Below are positions 20,037-28,310 of a stretch of 64,000 nucleotides of DNA, piece after piece (position 1 is the first letter of the stretch; every line of letters starts with the position of its first letter). This stretch comes from Sphingomonas sp. CFBP 13720 (GTDB lineage: Bacteria > Pseudomonadota > Alphaproteobacteria > Sphingomonadales > Sphingomonadaceae), in NCBI RefSeq assembly GCF_014842075.1, contig NZ_JACYVA010000002.1:302947-366946 (forward strand). The letters are read 5' to 3'. The translations under genes and the position numbers were made by a program. The notes under the pieces were generated by a model. That model saw nothing but the letters and a program-made list of their open reading frames with translations. It did no database searches and was not told where the DNA came from.

Positions 20037-20690
20037 ATGATTCCGTTCCGCACCCTCGCCCTTGGCACGATGGTCCTGCTCTCCGCCTGTGGCGGCACGC
20101 GCAATCGCGGCGTCGAATCGGTGCATCAGCCGGTCGTCGCACGATCCGCCTATGCGGTCGACCTGATGACAGGCGGCGACGGCCTCGCGCCCGGCGAACG
20201 CTCCCGCCTCGCCGGCTGGCTCGACACGCTCAACGTCGGTTATGGCGACGAGGTCGGGATCGACGATCCGACCGGCGCGGGCATGGACATTCGCGGCGAC
20301 GTCGCGGCGGAGGCGGCACGCTACGGCCTGCTGCTCGCCGATGCCGTGCCGCCGACCACCGGTGCGATCGCGCCCGGCACGATCCGGGTCGTCGTGTCGC
20401 GCATGACCGCGTCGGTGCCGGGCTGTCTCGACACGTCGCGCGCCACCGAACCGAATTTCGATGCCCACACGTCGTCCGATTATGGATGCGCGATCAACAC
20501 GAACCTTGCGGCGATGGTCGCACGGCCGGGCGATCTGGTGCGCGGCCGGTCCAACCCCGACACCACCGACACGATGGTCGGCGGAAAGGCGATCGGCGCG
20601 ATGCGCCGCGCCGTACCCAGCGGGAACGGCGGACAGATCGGCGGCGGCGTCGGTGGCGTCGCTGCCGGCACGGGGGGGAGCGCGAAGTAA
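20037..20690 (+). CDS. cpaD: Pilus biogenesis lipoprotein CpaD
   Basis: A 217-residue lipoprotein with the lipobox LLSAC at residues 14-18 and family motifs GCLDTSRATEPNFDAHTSS, YGCAINTNLAAMVARPGDLV and GRSNPDTT. A strong GAGGGAG site precedes this ATG, which excludes the open upstream frame that only shadows cpaC. It helps localise the secretin. Its TAA overlaps the cpaE ATG by one base. Confidence 0.92.
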   Translation: MIPFRTLALGTMVLLSACGGTRNRGVESVHQPVVARSAYAVDLMTGGDGLAPGERSRLAGWLDTLNVGYGDEVGIDDPTGAGMDIRGDVAAEAARYGLLLADAVPPTTGAIAPGTIRVVVSRMTASVPGCLDTSRATEPNFDAHTSSDYGCAINTNLAAMVARPGDLVRGRSNPDTTDTMVGGKAIGAMRRAVPSGNGGQIGGGVGGVAAGTGGSAK

Positions 20691-21988
20691 TGAACGCGCC
20701 GTTCAACCCCGCCCGCGCGGCGCAACGCGATCCGTTCGCCGGCTTCGTCTGCGACGACAACACCGCCGATGCGCTGCGCCCGGTACTGACCGAACTGGGT
20801 TGGCCGGCCGAAAAGATACTGAAAGGCGGGCTGCGCAACGCGATCCAGACGCTGTCGGTATCGGCCAGTCCGCACATCCTGTTCGTCGACCTGTCCGAAT
20901 CGGGCGATCCGCTGAACGACATCAACGGGCTTGCCGAAGTATGCGAACCCGGCACGGTGGTGATCGCGGCGGGACAGGTCAACGACGTCCGACTGTACCG
21001 TGATCTGGTGGCCAGCGGCATCCACGACTACCTGCTCAAGCCGCTCAACGCCGACATGCTGCGCGATGCGTTCGCGCAGGCGCAGGCGCTGATCAACGCG
21101 CCGCGTACGATCGACGCGGTGGTCGAAAAACCGCATTGCTCGGTCGCGATCGTCGGCACGCGCGGCGGTGCGGGTGCGTCGACCATCGCCGCATCGCTGG
21201 CATGGCTCATCAGCGAAAAGGAAAAGCGGACCACCGCGCTGCTCGACCTCGACGTGCATTTCGGCACGGGGGCGCTTGCGCTCGACCTCGAACCGGGACG
21301 CGGGCTGACCGACGCGATCGACAATCCCAGCCGGATCGACGGGCTGTTCATCGAACGCGCGATGGTGCGGGCGGGCGAACGGCTGTCGGTGCTGTCGGCG
21401 GAAGCGCCGATCCACGCGCCGATCATCACCGACGGCAGCGCCTTCTACCAGTTGCAGGAGGAGATGCGCACCGCGTTCGAATGCACCATCGTCGACCTGC
21501 CGCGGGCGATGCTGATCCAGCATCCGCCGCTGGTATCCGACGTGCGCACGGCGGTGCTCGTCACCGAACTGACGCTGGCGGCCGCACGCGACACGATCCG
21601 GTTGCTGTCGTGGTTCAAATCGAACGCGGCCGGCGTCACGCTGCTGATCGTCGCCAACCGGGTGCAACCCGCCACGAACAGCGAGATCACGCGCAAGGAC
21701 TTCGAAGGGTCGATCGAACGGCGCATCGATTATGTGGTCCCGTTCGACGGAAAGCTGGCGGCGCAGTCGGCCAAGCTCGGCAAGCCGATGGCGGAGACGG
21801 GCAAGGGCAGCAAGACCGTCGCCCCGCTGGTCGATCTGGCCGCGCGGCTATGCGCGATGGCGGGCACCGACGGCGACGACGTTCCCGCCCTCAAAAGCGG
21901 GAAAAGCCGGATCGCGCAGGGCAGTCCGTCGCTGATGGGCAAGCTGGCCGGGCTGCGTGCACGGCTGCCGGCGAAGACGCGGAAATAG
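20690..21988 (+). CDS. cpaE: Pilus assembly ATPase-like protein CpaE (TadZ)
   Basis: A 432-residue protein. The N-terminal receiver-like domain (about residues 1-140) contains ILFVDLSESGDPLND and the end motif YLLKPLNADMLRDAF. A MinD/ParA-like ATPase domain follows, with a deviant Walker A (GTRGGAGASTIAASLAW), LLDLDVHFGTGALALDLEP and TIVDLPRAM. CpaE positions the pilus machine at the pole in Caulobacter and is not the extension motor. It is followed 12 bp later by tadB; a cpaF gene would usually be expected here. Confidence 0.94.
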   Translation: MNAPFNPARAAQRDPFAGFVCDDNTADALRPVLTELGWPAEKILKGGLRNAIQTLSVSASPHILFVDLSESGDPLNDINGLAEVCEPGTVVIAAGQVNDVRLYRDLVASGIHDYLLKPLNADMLRDAFAQAQALINAPRTIDAVVEKPHCSVAIVGTRGGAGASTIAASLAWLISEKEKRTTALLDLDVHFGTGALALDLEPGRGLTDAIDNPSRIDGLFIERAMVRAGERLSVLSAEAPIHAPIITDGSAFYQLQEEMRTAFECTIVDLPRAMLIQHPPLVSDVRTAVLVTELTLAAARDTIRLLSWFKSNAAGVTLLIVANRVQPATNSEITRKDFEGSIERRIDYVVPFDGKLAAQSAKLGKPMAETGKGSKTVAPLVDLAARLCAMAGTDGDDVPALKSGKSRIAQGSPSLMGKLAGLRARLPAKTRK

Positions 21989-22000
21989 GGCAGCGACGCG

Positions 22001-22978
22001 ATGGAGATGATGCCGGTCATGGTGATGCTGATGGGGTCGATCGCGACCCTGATGCTGATGGCGTTCGCCTTTTCGGGACCGGCGACCGGCCGCGCGCGCA
22101 ACCGTCGGCTGACCGCGCTGCGCGAACGCCACAGTTCGGCGGCGGGGATGGTCGCGATGGAGGCGCAGTTGCGCCGCATCGGCACTGGCGGCTCGTCGCG
22201 CGCCGATCGCGCCGCCGCCCGGCTGCTGCCCAACGTCGAACAGCTCAAGATCCGCTTGTCGAAAACCGGCATGGGCTGGACGATCAGCCAATATGCCATG
22301 GCATCGGCGGGCACGGCGATCCTCGTCCTGGGCTATCTGGCGCTCAAGGGCGTGCCGTTCCTGATCGCGCTGTTCGTCGGGTTGTCGGCGGGGGCCGGGC
22401 TGCCGCATTTCGTCGTGGGGTATTTCATGAAACGCCGGGTCGCGCGGTTCAACGCGAAGTTTCCCGACGCGATCGAATTGCTGGTGCGCGGGTTGCGATC
22501 GGGCCTGCCGATCACCGAAACGATGGGCGTGGTCGGGGCCGAGGTGCCGGGTCCGGTGGGCGAGGAGTTCCGCGCGGTCAACGACCGGATGCGGATCGGC
22601 CGCACGCTGGATGCCGCGCTTCAGGAAACCGGCGACCGGCTGGGCACGCCTGAATTCCAGTTCTTCATCATCACGATCGCGATCCAGCGCGAAACCGGCG
22701 GCAACCTTGCCGAGACGCTCGCCAACCTTGCCGACGTCCTGCGCAAGCGGATGCAGATGAAGCTGAAGATCAAGGCGATGTCGTCCGAATCCAAGGCATC
22801 GGCCTATATCGTCGGTTCGCTGCCGTTCATCGTGTTCGGCATGATCTGGGCGATCAACGAACCCTATCTACGCAATTTCTTCATCGATCCGCGGCTGATG
22901 ATCGCCGGGACATGCGGCATGATCTGGATGAGCATCGGCGCATTCATCATGGCCAAGATGGTCAATTTCGAGGTTTGA
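22001..22978 (+). CDS. tadB: Tad secretion inner-membrane platform protein TadB
   Basis: A 325-residue GspF-superfamily protein. It has an N-terminal helix, a soluble region (RLLPNVEQLKIRLSKTGMG), two central helices, the T2SSF cytoplasmic domain (FPDAIELLVRGLRSGLPI, ETGGNLAETLANLADVLR) and C-terminal helices. With TadC it forms the membrane platform on which the CpaF motor works. The start MEMMPVMVMLM is set by position, 12 bp after cpaE. Confidence 0.95.
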   Translation: MEMMPVMVMLMGSIATLMLMAFAFSGPATGRARNRRLTALRERHSSAAGMVAMEAQLRRIGTGGSSRADRAAARLLPNVEQLKIRLSKTGMGWTISQYAMASAGTAILVLGYLALKGVPFLIALFVGLSAGAGLPHFVVGYFMKRRVARFNAKFPDAIELLVRGLRSGLPITETMGVVGAEVPGPVGEEFRAVNDRMRIGRTLDAALQETGDRLGTPEFQFFIITIAIQRETGGNLAETLANLADVLRKRMQMKLKIKAMSSESKASAYIVGSLPFIVFGMIWAINEPYLRNFFIDPRLMIAGTCGMIWMSIGAFIMAKMVNFEV

Positions 22979-22982
22979 TGCG

Positions 22983-23975
22983 ATGATCGCTGCACAGGGT
23001 CCGACCGTCTTGGGGTTCGACATGGTGACGATCGCCACGATCCTGTCGGGGGTCGCGGCGATGGCGGTGATGGTCGCGATCTATGCCGCGACGTCGGTCC
23101 ACGATCCGATGACGCGGCGGGTCAAGGCGCTGAACGACCGTCGCGAACAGCTGAAGGCCGGCATCACCGCATCCACCAGCAAGCGTCGCGCGAAGCTGGT
23201 GCAGAAGAACGAGGCGACCGACCGCATCCGCGCGCTGCTGTCGTCGCTGAAAGTGTTGCAGGACGAACAGGTCAAGGCCGCACAGATCAAGCTGGCGCAG
23301 GCGGGCATCCGGTCAAAGGACTGGGCAGTCGCGGTGATTTTCGGCCGGCTGGCGTTGCCGATCCTGTTCGGGATTCCGATGCTGTACATCGTCTACGGCA
23401 CCGACACCTTCGCCGACTGGTCGTCGTTCAAGCAGTACATGCTCGTCGCCGGTTCGCTGATCCTGCTGTACAAGGCGCCCGACCTGTATCTGAAGAACCG
23501 GATCACCAAACGGTCGGCGGCGATCCGCAAGGGGCTGCCCGACGCGCTCGACCTGCTGGTCATCTGTGCCGAAGCCGGCCTGACGGTCGATGCCGCGTTC
23601 CAGCGCGTCGCCCGCGAACTCAGCCGCGCCTATCCCGAACTGGGCGAGGAGTTTTCGTTGACCGCGATCGAACTGGGCTTCCTGACCGAACGGCGGCAGG
23701 CATTCGAAAACCTGGCGATGCGCATCGCGCTGGACGCGGTACGCGGCGTCGTCACCACCATGATCCAGACCGAGAAATACGGCACCCCGCTGGCCAGCGC
23801 GCTGCGCGTGCTGTCGGCCGAATTCCGCAACGAACGGATGATGCGCGCGGAGGAAAAGGCCGCGCGCCTGCCCGCGATCATGTCGGTCCCGCTGATCCTG
23901 TTCATCCTGCCGACGCTGTTCGTCGTCATTCTCGGCCCGGCCGCGTGCAGCATCGGCGACGCGCTGGGCACCTGA
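22983..23975 (+). CDS. tadC: Tad secretion inner-membrane platform protein TadC
   Basis: A 330-residue GspF-family partner of TadB. Signatures are LPDALDLLVICAEAGLTVDA, RVARELSRAYPELGEEFSL and LRVLSAEFRNERMMRAEEKA. C-terminal membrane helices end in LFILPTLFVVILGPA. It starts 4 bp after the tadB stop and is the last recognisable tad gene of the cluster; TadD/E/F/G-type genes do not follow. Confidence 0.95.
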   Translation: MIAAQGPTVLGFDMVTIATILSGVAAMAVMVAIYAATSVHDPMTRRVKALNDRREQLKAGITASTSKRRAKLVQKNEATDRIRALLSSLKVLQDEQVKAAQIKLAQAGIRSKDWAVAVIFGRLALPILFGIPMLYIVYGTDTFADWSSFKQYMLVAGSLILLYKAPDLYLKNRITKRSAAIRKGLPDALDLLVICAEAGLTVDAAFQRVARELSRAYPELGEEFSLTAIELGFLTERRQAFENLAMRIALDAVRGVVTTMIQTEKYGTPLASALRVLSAEFRNERMMRAEEKAARLPAIMSVPLILFILPTLFVVILGPAACSIGDALGT

Positions 23976-24043
23976 CCCCGCCGGACGGTGGAACGCCGCC
24001 CGATGCCGCTCGTTCTTGCCCCGTAATCACATAGGGGCTTGCC

Positions 24044-24613
24044 ATGCTGTTCCAGACGCCGACCCAATTCGCGGTGCTCGCGCTGCTCCTGTTCGCCGGC
24101 TGGCTGTTCGGCCTCGCCTCGTCGTCGGGCGGCAAGAAATGGAAGCAGCGGTTCCGGGACGAGGAAGCGACGCACAAGGCGTATCGCACCGAAGTCGGCA
24201 ACGACCTGAAGACGCGCGACGGTCGGGTCACCGAACTGGAAGCGGAACTCGCAACCCGCGACAGCCGCATCGCCGAACTCGAATCCGAACGCGACCGCCT
24301 GTCGCACGACCGCGCCATCCCAGCGACGGCGGCGGCGAGTGCGACGGCGAGCAGCGGCAGCGGCAGCGGCCTGTTCGGCGGCAGCGATCATCTGACGCGG
24401 ATTCGCGGGATCGACTCCGACCTAGAACACGCGCTCGGCCAGCGCGGGATCAAGACCTATCGTGCGATCGAGCAGCTGACCGAAGCCGACGAACGCGCGC
24501 TGGAGGATGACTTGCGCCTGCGCCCCGGCACGATCGATCGCGACCAGTGGCGCGAACAGGCATCGCTCCTGCGCGGCGGTCACGACGACGACCATCGCAG
24601 CCGCTGGAACTGA
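24044..24613 (+). CDS. Membrane-anchored coiled-coil protein with helix-hairpin-helix-like C-terminus
   Basis: A 189-residue protein. One N-terminal transmembrane helix (FAVLALLLFAGWLFGLAS) is followed by a charged heptad-like coiled coil (about residues 35-90, VTELEAELATRDSRIAELES), a Ser/Ala/Gly linker, then DHLTRIRGIDSDLEHALGQR and GIKTYRAIEQLTEADERALE. This C-terminal piece matches the helix-hairpin-helix module of predicted flap-endonuclease-like or L21-like small domains. No nuclease residues are visible. It lies 68 bp after tadC on the same strand. A link to the pilus is unproven. Confidence 0.7.
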   Translation: MLFQTPTQFAVLALLLFAGWLFGLASSSGGKKWKQRFRDEEATHKAYRTEVGNDLKTRDGRVTELEAELATRDSRIAELESERDRLSHDRAIPATAAASATASSGSGSGLFGGSDHLTRIRGIDSDLEHALGQRGIKTYRAIEQLTEADERALEDDLRLRPGTIDRDQWREQASLLRGGHDDDHRSRWN

Positions 24614-24672
24614 CCGGCACGCACGGCCGCAGGCATAACGTCGCCTGCGGCATCGCGGCTACCGCCTGACGT

Positions 24673-25539
24673 TTATCCGAATCGCGGCACTTCGGGCGGA
24701 ATCGCGGCGTTGCGCCAGCGTTCCACCGGCACGGCGATGATATCGCCACCTTCGACCGGCCGGCGCTGGATCAACGTCGCCCCCTGCTGCACCGTCCCGC
24801 CGATCGTCGCACGGGTCCGTACCCAGAAATGGCTCGATCGGAACCCCGTGCCCGCCGGTGGCGACACGTCCTCACGCGCTAGATCGTCGGGCGAAAGATA
24901 GCCCTGCCGGTTGCGCGTTGCCAGCAGTCGCTGGACCTTCGCGGGTTCGAACAGCACCCCCAGCAATTCGGGTGTCGCCGCGTTCAGGTTGATCGTCGTC
25001 GTTCCCGGCAGCGCGGTCACCATCCGCGCCAGCATCTGCGCCTTGTCCGTCGGCAGGAACGCCGCCAGCGGGCGAAGATCCTGCACTGGCCCGCGTTCAC
25101 GGATCAACGCGATCGCCGCCACGGCCTGTTCGTCCGACAGGCCGGCGGCATTCGCGATCCGCAGAAAGATCAACTGCGGCACCGGGTCCTGCCCCGCGCG
25201 AACCGAATTGACGTTGAACCGCCCCTCTGCGTCGGCGACCACCAGATCGAACCGGCCGCCTTCGATCGCGATGCCGTTCTCCGCCAGCGCGCCCCATGCC
25301 TCGCCCGGATAATCGGTTTCCGGCGCGACCGTCGCATCGCGCTGCAACGCGACCAGCGCCGACAATTCGCCACCGCGCACGACCGCCAGAGCGCGCGACG
25401 CCTCACGCGACCGGATCGACCGGTCGAGCGCCAGTTCCTCGCGGTTGATCATCAACAGCACCAGCCCGCTGGCGATCGCGACGAACATCAGCACGTTGAC
25501 CAGGATCATGCCGCGTTCGCGATCGGGCACGTCGCGCAT
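24673..25539 (-). CDS. gspK: Type II secretion minor pseudopilin GspK
   Basis: A 288-residue minor pseudopilin. The start MRDVPDRERGMILVNVLMF is fixed by a TGATG overlap with the gspJ stop. It has a class III-like leader (RERG|MILVNVLMFVAIASGLVLLM) with no Phe at +1. Then come the GspK helical domain with LNLNAATPELLGVLFEPAKV-type wording (INLNAATPELLGVLF) and a second SAM-like part. It caps the pseudopilus tip with GspI and GspJ. Confidence 0.88.
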   Translation of the reverse strand: MRDVPDRERGMILVNVLMFVAIASGLVLLMINREELALDRSIRSREASRALAVVRGGELSALVALQRDATVAPETDYPGEAWGALAENGIAIEGGRFDLVVADAEGRFNVNSVRAGQDPVPQLIFLRIANAAGLSDEQAVAAIALIRERGPVQDLRPLAAFLPTDKAQMLARMVTALPGTTTINLNAATPELLGVLFEPAKVQRLLATRNRQGYLSPDDLAREDVSPPAGTGFRSSHFWVRTRATIGGTVQQGATLIQRRPVEGGDIIAVPVERWRNAAIPPEVPRFG

Positions 25540-26072
25540 CACGACGTCCGCGCCGGGCTGGGCAGCGTTACGATCCGCCGCAGCATGCCGCCACCCGGTC
25601 CCGCCACCTGTACGTCGACCGCCACCGCGCGCGGCCATTCCGCCGACCGGTCCGGCGTCACCGGCCAGCGCGCGGTCCAGCCGCCGTCGAAATACCGCCA
25701 CCGCGCGCCCGCGACATCCGCCAGCACAAGCTGCGCGCGCCCGTCGACCATCCGCAACAACCGCCCACCCTCGACCCGATACGCCACCGCGATGCCGATT
25801 CCGCCGAACCCCGGCGCAGCGCGGACGAACCGCACACCGGCGGCGTCGCCCGCCATCGGCCCCGGCGCGATCTGATCGAAATCGCTGGCGATCACCACCA
25901 TCGCGCGTTGCAGGTCGGCGACGCGGTCCAACCGCGCCTCGGTCCGCCCGTCGACGCCGATCACCCCGTCGACCAGCGCCATTCCGGCCACCGCGATCAG
26001 CGCGAACAGCCCCAGCGAGATTATCAGTTCGAGCAGGGTGAAGCCGCCCTGCCCCCCCGCCCGCCGGGTCAC
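25539..26072 (-). CDS. gspJ: Type II secretion minor pseudopilin GspJ
   Basis: A 177-residue pseudopilin with a classic prepilin leader, GGQGGFTLLELIISLGLFAL (cleavage after the Gly before FTLLE, with Glu at +5). It starts at a GTG (VTRRAGGQGG) that overlaps the upstream gene's stop by 4 bp (GTGA); the frame's earlier ATG lies inside that gene and is rejected. The C-terminal half shows the GspJ-like beta-rich pattern (ARWRYFDGGWTARWP). Confidence 0.88.
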   Translation of the reverse strand: MTRRAGGQGGFTLLELIISLGLFALIAVAGMALVDGVIGVDGRTEARLDRVADLQRAMVVIASDFDQIAPGPMAGDAAGVRFVRAAPGFGGIGIAVAYRVEGGRLLRMVDGRAQLVLADVAGARWRYFDGGWTARWPVTPDRSAEWPRAVAVDVQVAGPGGGMLRRIVTLPSPARTS

Positions 26073-27106
26073 GCCCCGCGACTCTCGGCGACCTTTTCGT
26101 ACACGCCGCCGCGCGGCACCAGGATCGCGAAGTCGCGCGCGCAGCTTCCGTCCGACCGGAACCGAACTGGCCCGGTCACGCAATCGAACCCGGCTTCGCC
26201 CAGCAACCCTTCGCGCGTCAGCGTGTCGCTCAACCGCAATCCGTGCGCGATCGTCGCGGCATCATAGCCCAACGCCGCGATCGCGCCCGGCCGACCGCCG
26301 TTGCGCGCGGTATAGGCGGCGGCAAAGGTCGCGAACCGGTCGGGATCGGGGCTGGCGATCCACGCGCCGTCCAGCGTCGCCAGGGCATCGGGCCGATAAT
26401 CGAGCGCCTGCACCGTCGCCAGCAACTGCGCCCCGCTGTCCTTCAGCGTCCGCGCCGCCGCCAGCACCGCCGCCGTTCCGCCCGGTACGAACACCGCATC
26501 GGGCGGCGTGACGCCCGGCGGTAATGCTCCGCCCGTCAGCACGGCGGTGTCGACGATCAGGCTCAATTCGCCCTCCGCCGCCTTTGCCGCCGCGACCGAC
26601 GCCGTCGACCATGGCGTGCCGTCGTCGATCGCCAGCACGCGCCGCACGCCGCGCGACCGGGCATAGCCCAGCATCGCCGTCGTCGCCTGTACCGGCGTGA
26701 TGCCCAGAACGAACGTACCCGGCCCCCGCGCGGCGGCGTCGTTGGTCAACGTCAGCACGGGGACACGCCCCTGCACCGCCGCCGTCACCGCCCGCGCTTC
26801 GGCGCCCGACAGCGGCCCCAGCAGCATCGTCGCACCGCGCTTCACGGCGGCCAGTGCCGCGCTGGCCGCGCCCGCCGGCGTCCCGCCCGTGTCCAGCACC
26901 GCCATCGCCGCCGCATCGGTTTCGGCAAGCATCGCCGCATGGCGTATGCTAAGCCCCAGCGCCGACCGGTCGCCGGTCATCGGAACCAGCAATGCGGTGG
27001 TGCGCTTCGGCCCACGCGCCGCCAACAGGGGGGAGGCCGTCCATGCCGCCGACGACAGGACCAGCCCATCGCGCAGCAGCGCCAGCGTCGAACGTCGCGA
27101 TCGCAT
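26069..27106 (-). CDS. Periplasmic binding protein / penicillin-binding-protein-activator-like (Peripla_BP_6)
   Basis: A 345-residue type I periplasmic-binding fold with a signal peptide (STLALLRDGLVLSSAAWTAS). Lobe motifs are TTALLVPMTGDRSALGLSIR, GATMLLGPLSGAEARAV, VPVLTLTNDAA, AAVLAAARTLKDSGAQLLAT and GYDAATIAHGLRL. This resembles LpoA/branched-chain-amino-acid-type receptors that lack an ABC permease. The stop overlaps the gspJ GTG, so it is translated with gspJ and gspK. Proposed roles are a peptidoglycan synthase activator or an orphan receptor. The longer upstream frame is antisense to gspN. Confidence 0.72.
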   Translation of the reverse strand: MRSRRSTLALLRDGLVLSSAAWTASPLLAARGPKRTTALLVPMTGDRSALGLSIRHAAMLAETDAAAMAVLDTGGTPAGAASAALAAVKRGATMLLGPLSGAEARAVTAAVQGRVPVLTLTNDAAARGPGTFVLGITPVQATTAMLGYARSRGVRRVLAIDDGTPWSTASVAAAKAAEGELSLIVDTAVLTGGALPPGVTPPDAVFVPGGTAAVLAAARTLKDSGAQLLATVQALDYRPDALATLDGAWIASPDPDRFATFAAAYTARNGGRPGAIAALGYDAATIAHGLRLSDTLTREGLLGEAGFDCVTGPVRFRSDGSCARDFAILVPRGGVYEKVAESRGA

Positions 27107-27816
27107 TGCCGAGTCCTTCGATCCTTCAGGCACGGCGGCGTAGTATCCGCTTCGCCGCGCTCGGCATAGCCTCGTTCGCGGTCGCGATGATCGCCACGCT
27201 TCCCGCCAGCCTGATCGTGCGCAACGCCGACTGGCGCAGCGGCGTCGGCGGCACGATCTGGAACGGCGAAGTCGGCGTGGCAGGCGGCAGCCGCGTCGCA
27301 TGGCGGTTCGCCCCGCTGCGCAGCCTGACCAGCCTCGGCTTCGCGGTCGACTGGACCGCGACCGGGGACAACACCGATCTGGGCGGACAGGCGCTGGCAA
27401 CGGGCGGCGGCGTACGGCTCGATCGCGTCAGCGGATCGGCCGACGCCTCGTTGCTCGAAGCGGTGCAGCCGCCGCTGCCCTTCACCTGCGATGCGGTGTT
27501 GCAGGTCGATCTGCCCCGGCTGTCGACCATCCCCGGCGCGGCGATGGCCGAAGGACGCGTCGCGATCGATCCGGGCAACTGCGCGCCCCGCCCCGCCGGC
27601 CCCGCCACTGCGACGCCCGCGATGCTGCTGACCGCCGAACCGGTCGGCCGCGAGACCCGCATCCGTCTGGTGCCCGAAGGCCAGCGCCGCCGCACGCTGG
27701 TCGACGGACGGCTGCTCGACACCGGCACGCTGCGCCTGACGATGACCGGCGACGGCGCAGCCGCCCTGCCCTTCGCCGGCATCCCCGCCGGCGCGGGGAT
27801 CGAGACGGGGCTGTAG
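27043..27816 (+). CDS. gspN: Type II secretion system protein N (GspN)
   Basis: About 257 residues from ATG (MPPTTGPAHR), which has a strong GGGGGGAGG 7 nt upstream. The alternative is a TTG at 27106 just before ARRRSIRFAALG, which would avoid the 64-bp overlap with the divergent gene. One membrane helix (FAALGIASFAVAMIATLP) precedes a periplasmic beta domain with the GspN motifs VGGTIWNGEVGVAGG and RFAPLRSLTSLGFAVDW. GspN spans the inner membrane and helps organise the T2SS. It is divergent from gspJK and its partner. Confidence 0.82.
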   Translation: MPPTTGPAHRAAAPASNVAIALPSPSILQARRRSIRFAALGIASFAVAMIATLPASLIVRNADWRSGVGGTIWNGEVGVAGGSRVAWRFAPLRSLTSLGFAVDWTATGDNTDLGGQALATGGGVRLDRVSGSADASLLEAVQPPLPFTCDAVLQVDLPRLSTIPGAAMAEGRVAIDPGNCAPRPAGPATATPAMLLTAEPVGRETRIRLVPEGQRRRTLVDGRLLDTGTLRLTMTGDGAAALPFAGIPAGAGIETGL

Positions 27817-27833
27817 TAGAAGGAAGGTTTCTC

Positions 27834-28262
27834 ACCCGGAAGCGCGAAGGCGCGGAGGGGTTGTGCTGGCGGCAACGGCAACGGCACCCGCGTCAGCGGC
27901 CTTTCATTCCGCTGCAACCCGGTACGGATCGCTGACGCAGGCACAACCTTGCCGTGCGCGCCTCCGCGCCTCCGCGTGAAAATACCTTCCCCTCTCTTCG
28001 CGTCTTCGCGCCTTCGCGTAAAAAAAGAAGCTGGTTTCACGCGAAGGCGCGGAGGCGCGAAGGTATTGCGCTAGCAGACGGGGCATCCGCGTCAGCAGCC
28101 TTCCGTTCAACTGCGACCCGGTATGGATGGCTACCACGGGCACAACCTCACCAAGCGCGCACCCTCCCTGCGCCTCCGCGCCTCCGCGCCTCCGCGCGAA
28201 AACACCTTACCCTCTCTTCGCGTCTTCGCGCCTTCGCGCCTTCGCGCCTTCGCGTGAAAACC
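27834..28262. repeat. Tandemly duplicated repeat element built on cgccttcg/gcctccgc units
   Basis: The 494-bp gap after gspN holds two related units of about 190 and 225 bp (27834-28023 and 28037-28262). Each starts with cgcgaaggcgcggagg, runs through a roughly 75% similar middle (ccgcgtcagcrgccttyc…aacccggta/gacccggta), then has cgcctccgcgcctccgcg and ends in cctctcttcgcgtcttcgcgc repeats before a short A-run. Unit 1 carries one cgccttcg repeat and unit 2 carries three, so the array has varied by slippage. The arms are inverted relative to each other. No convincing gene is present. Confidence 0.8.
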
Positions 28263-28310
28263 CTGCTTCGTGGCACTCTCTTCCGGGCATCACCGCCTAT
28301 CGCGACCGCC

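Noticed and set aside
27834..28262. Nonamer repeat region considered as a CRISPR array
   Set aside because: Repeats are 8-9 bp, contiguous and without uniform unique spacers, and no cas genes are in the window.
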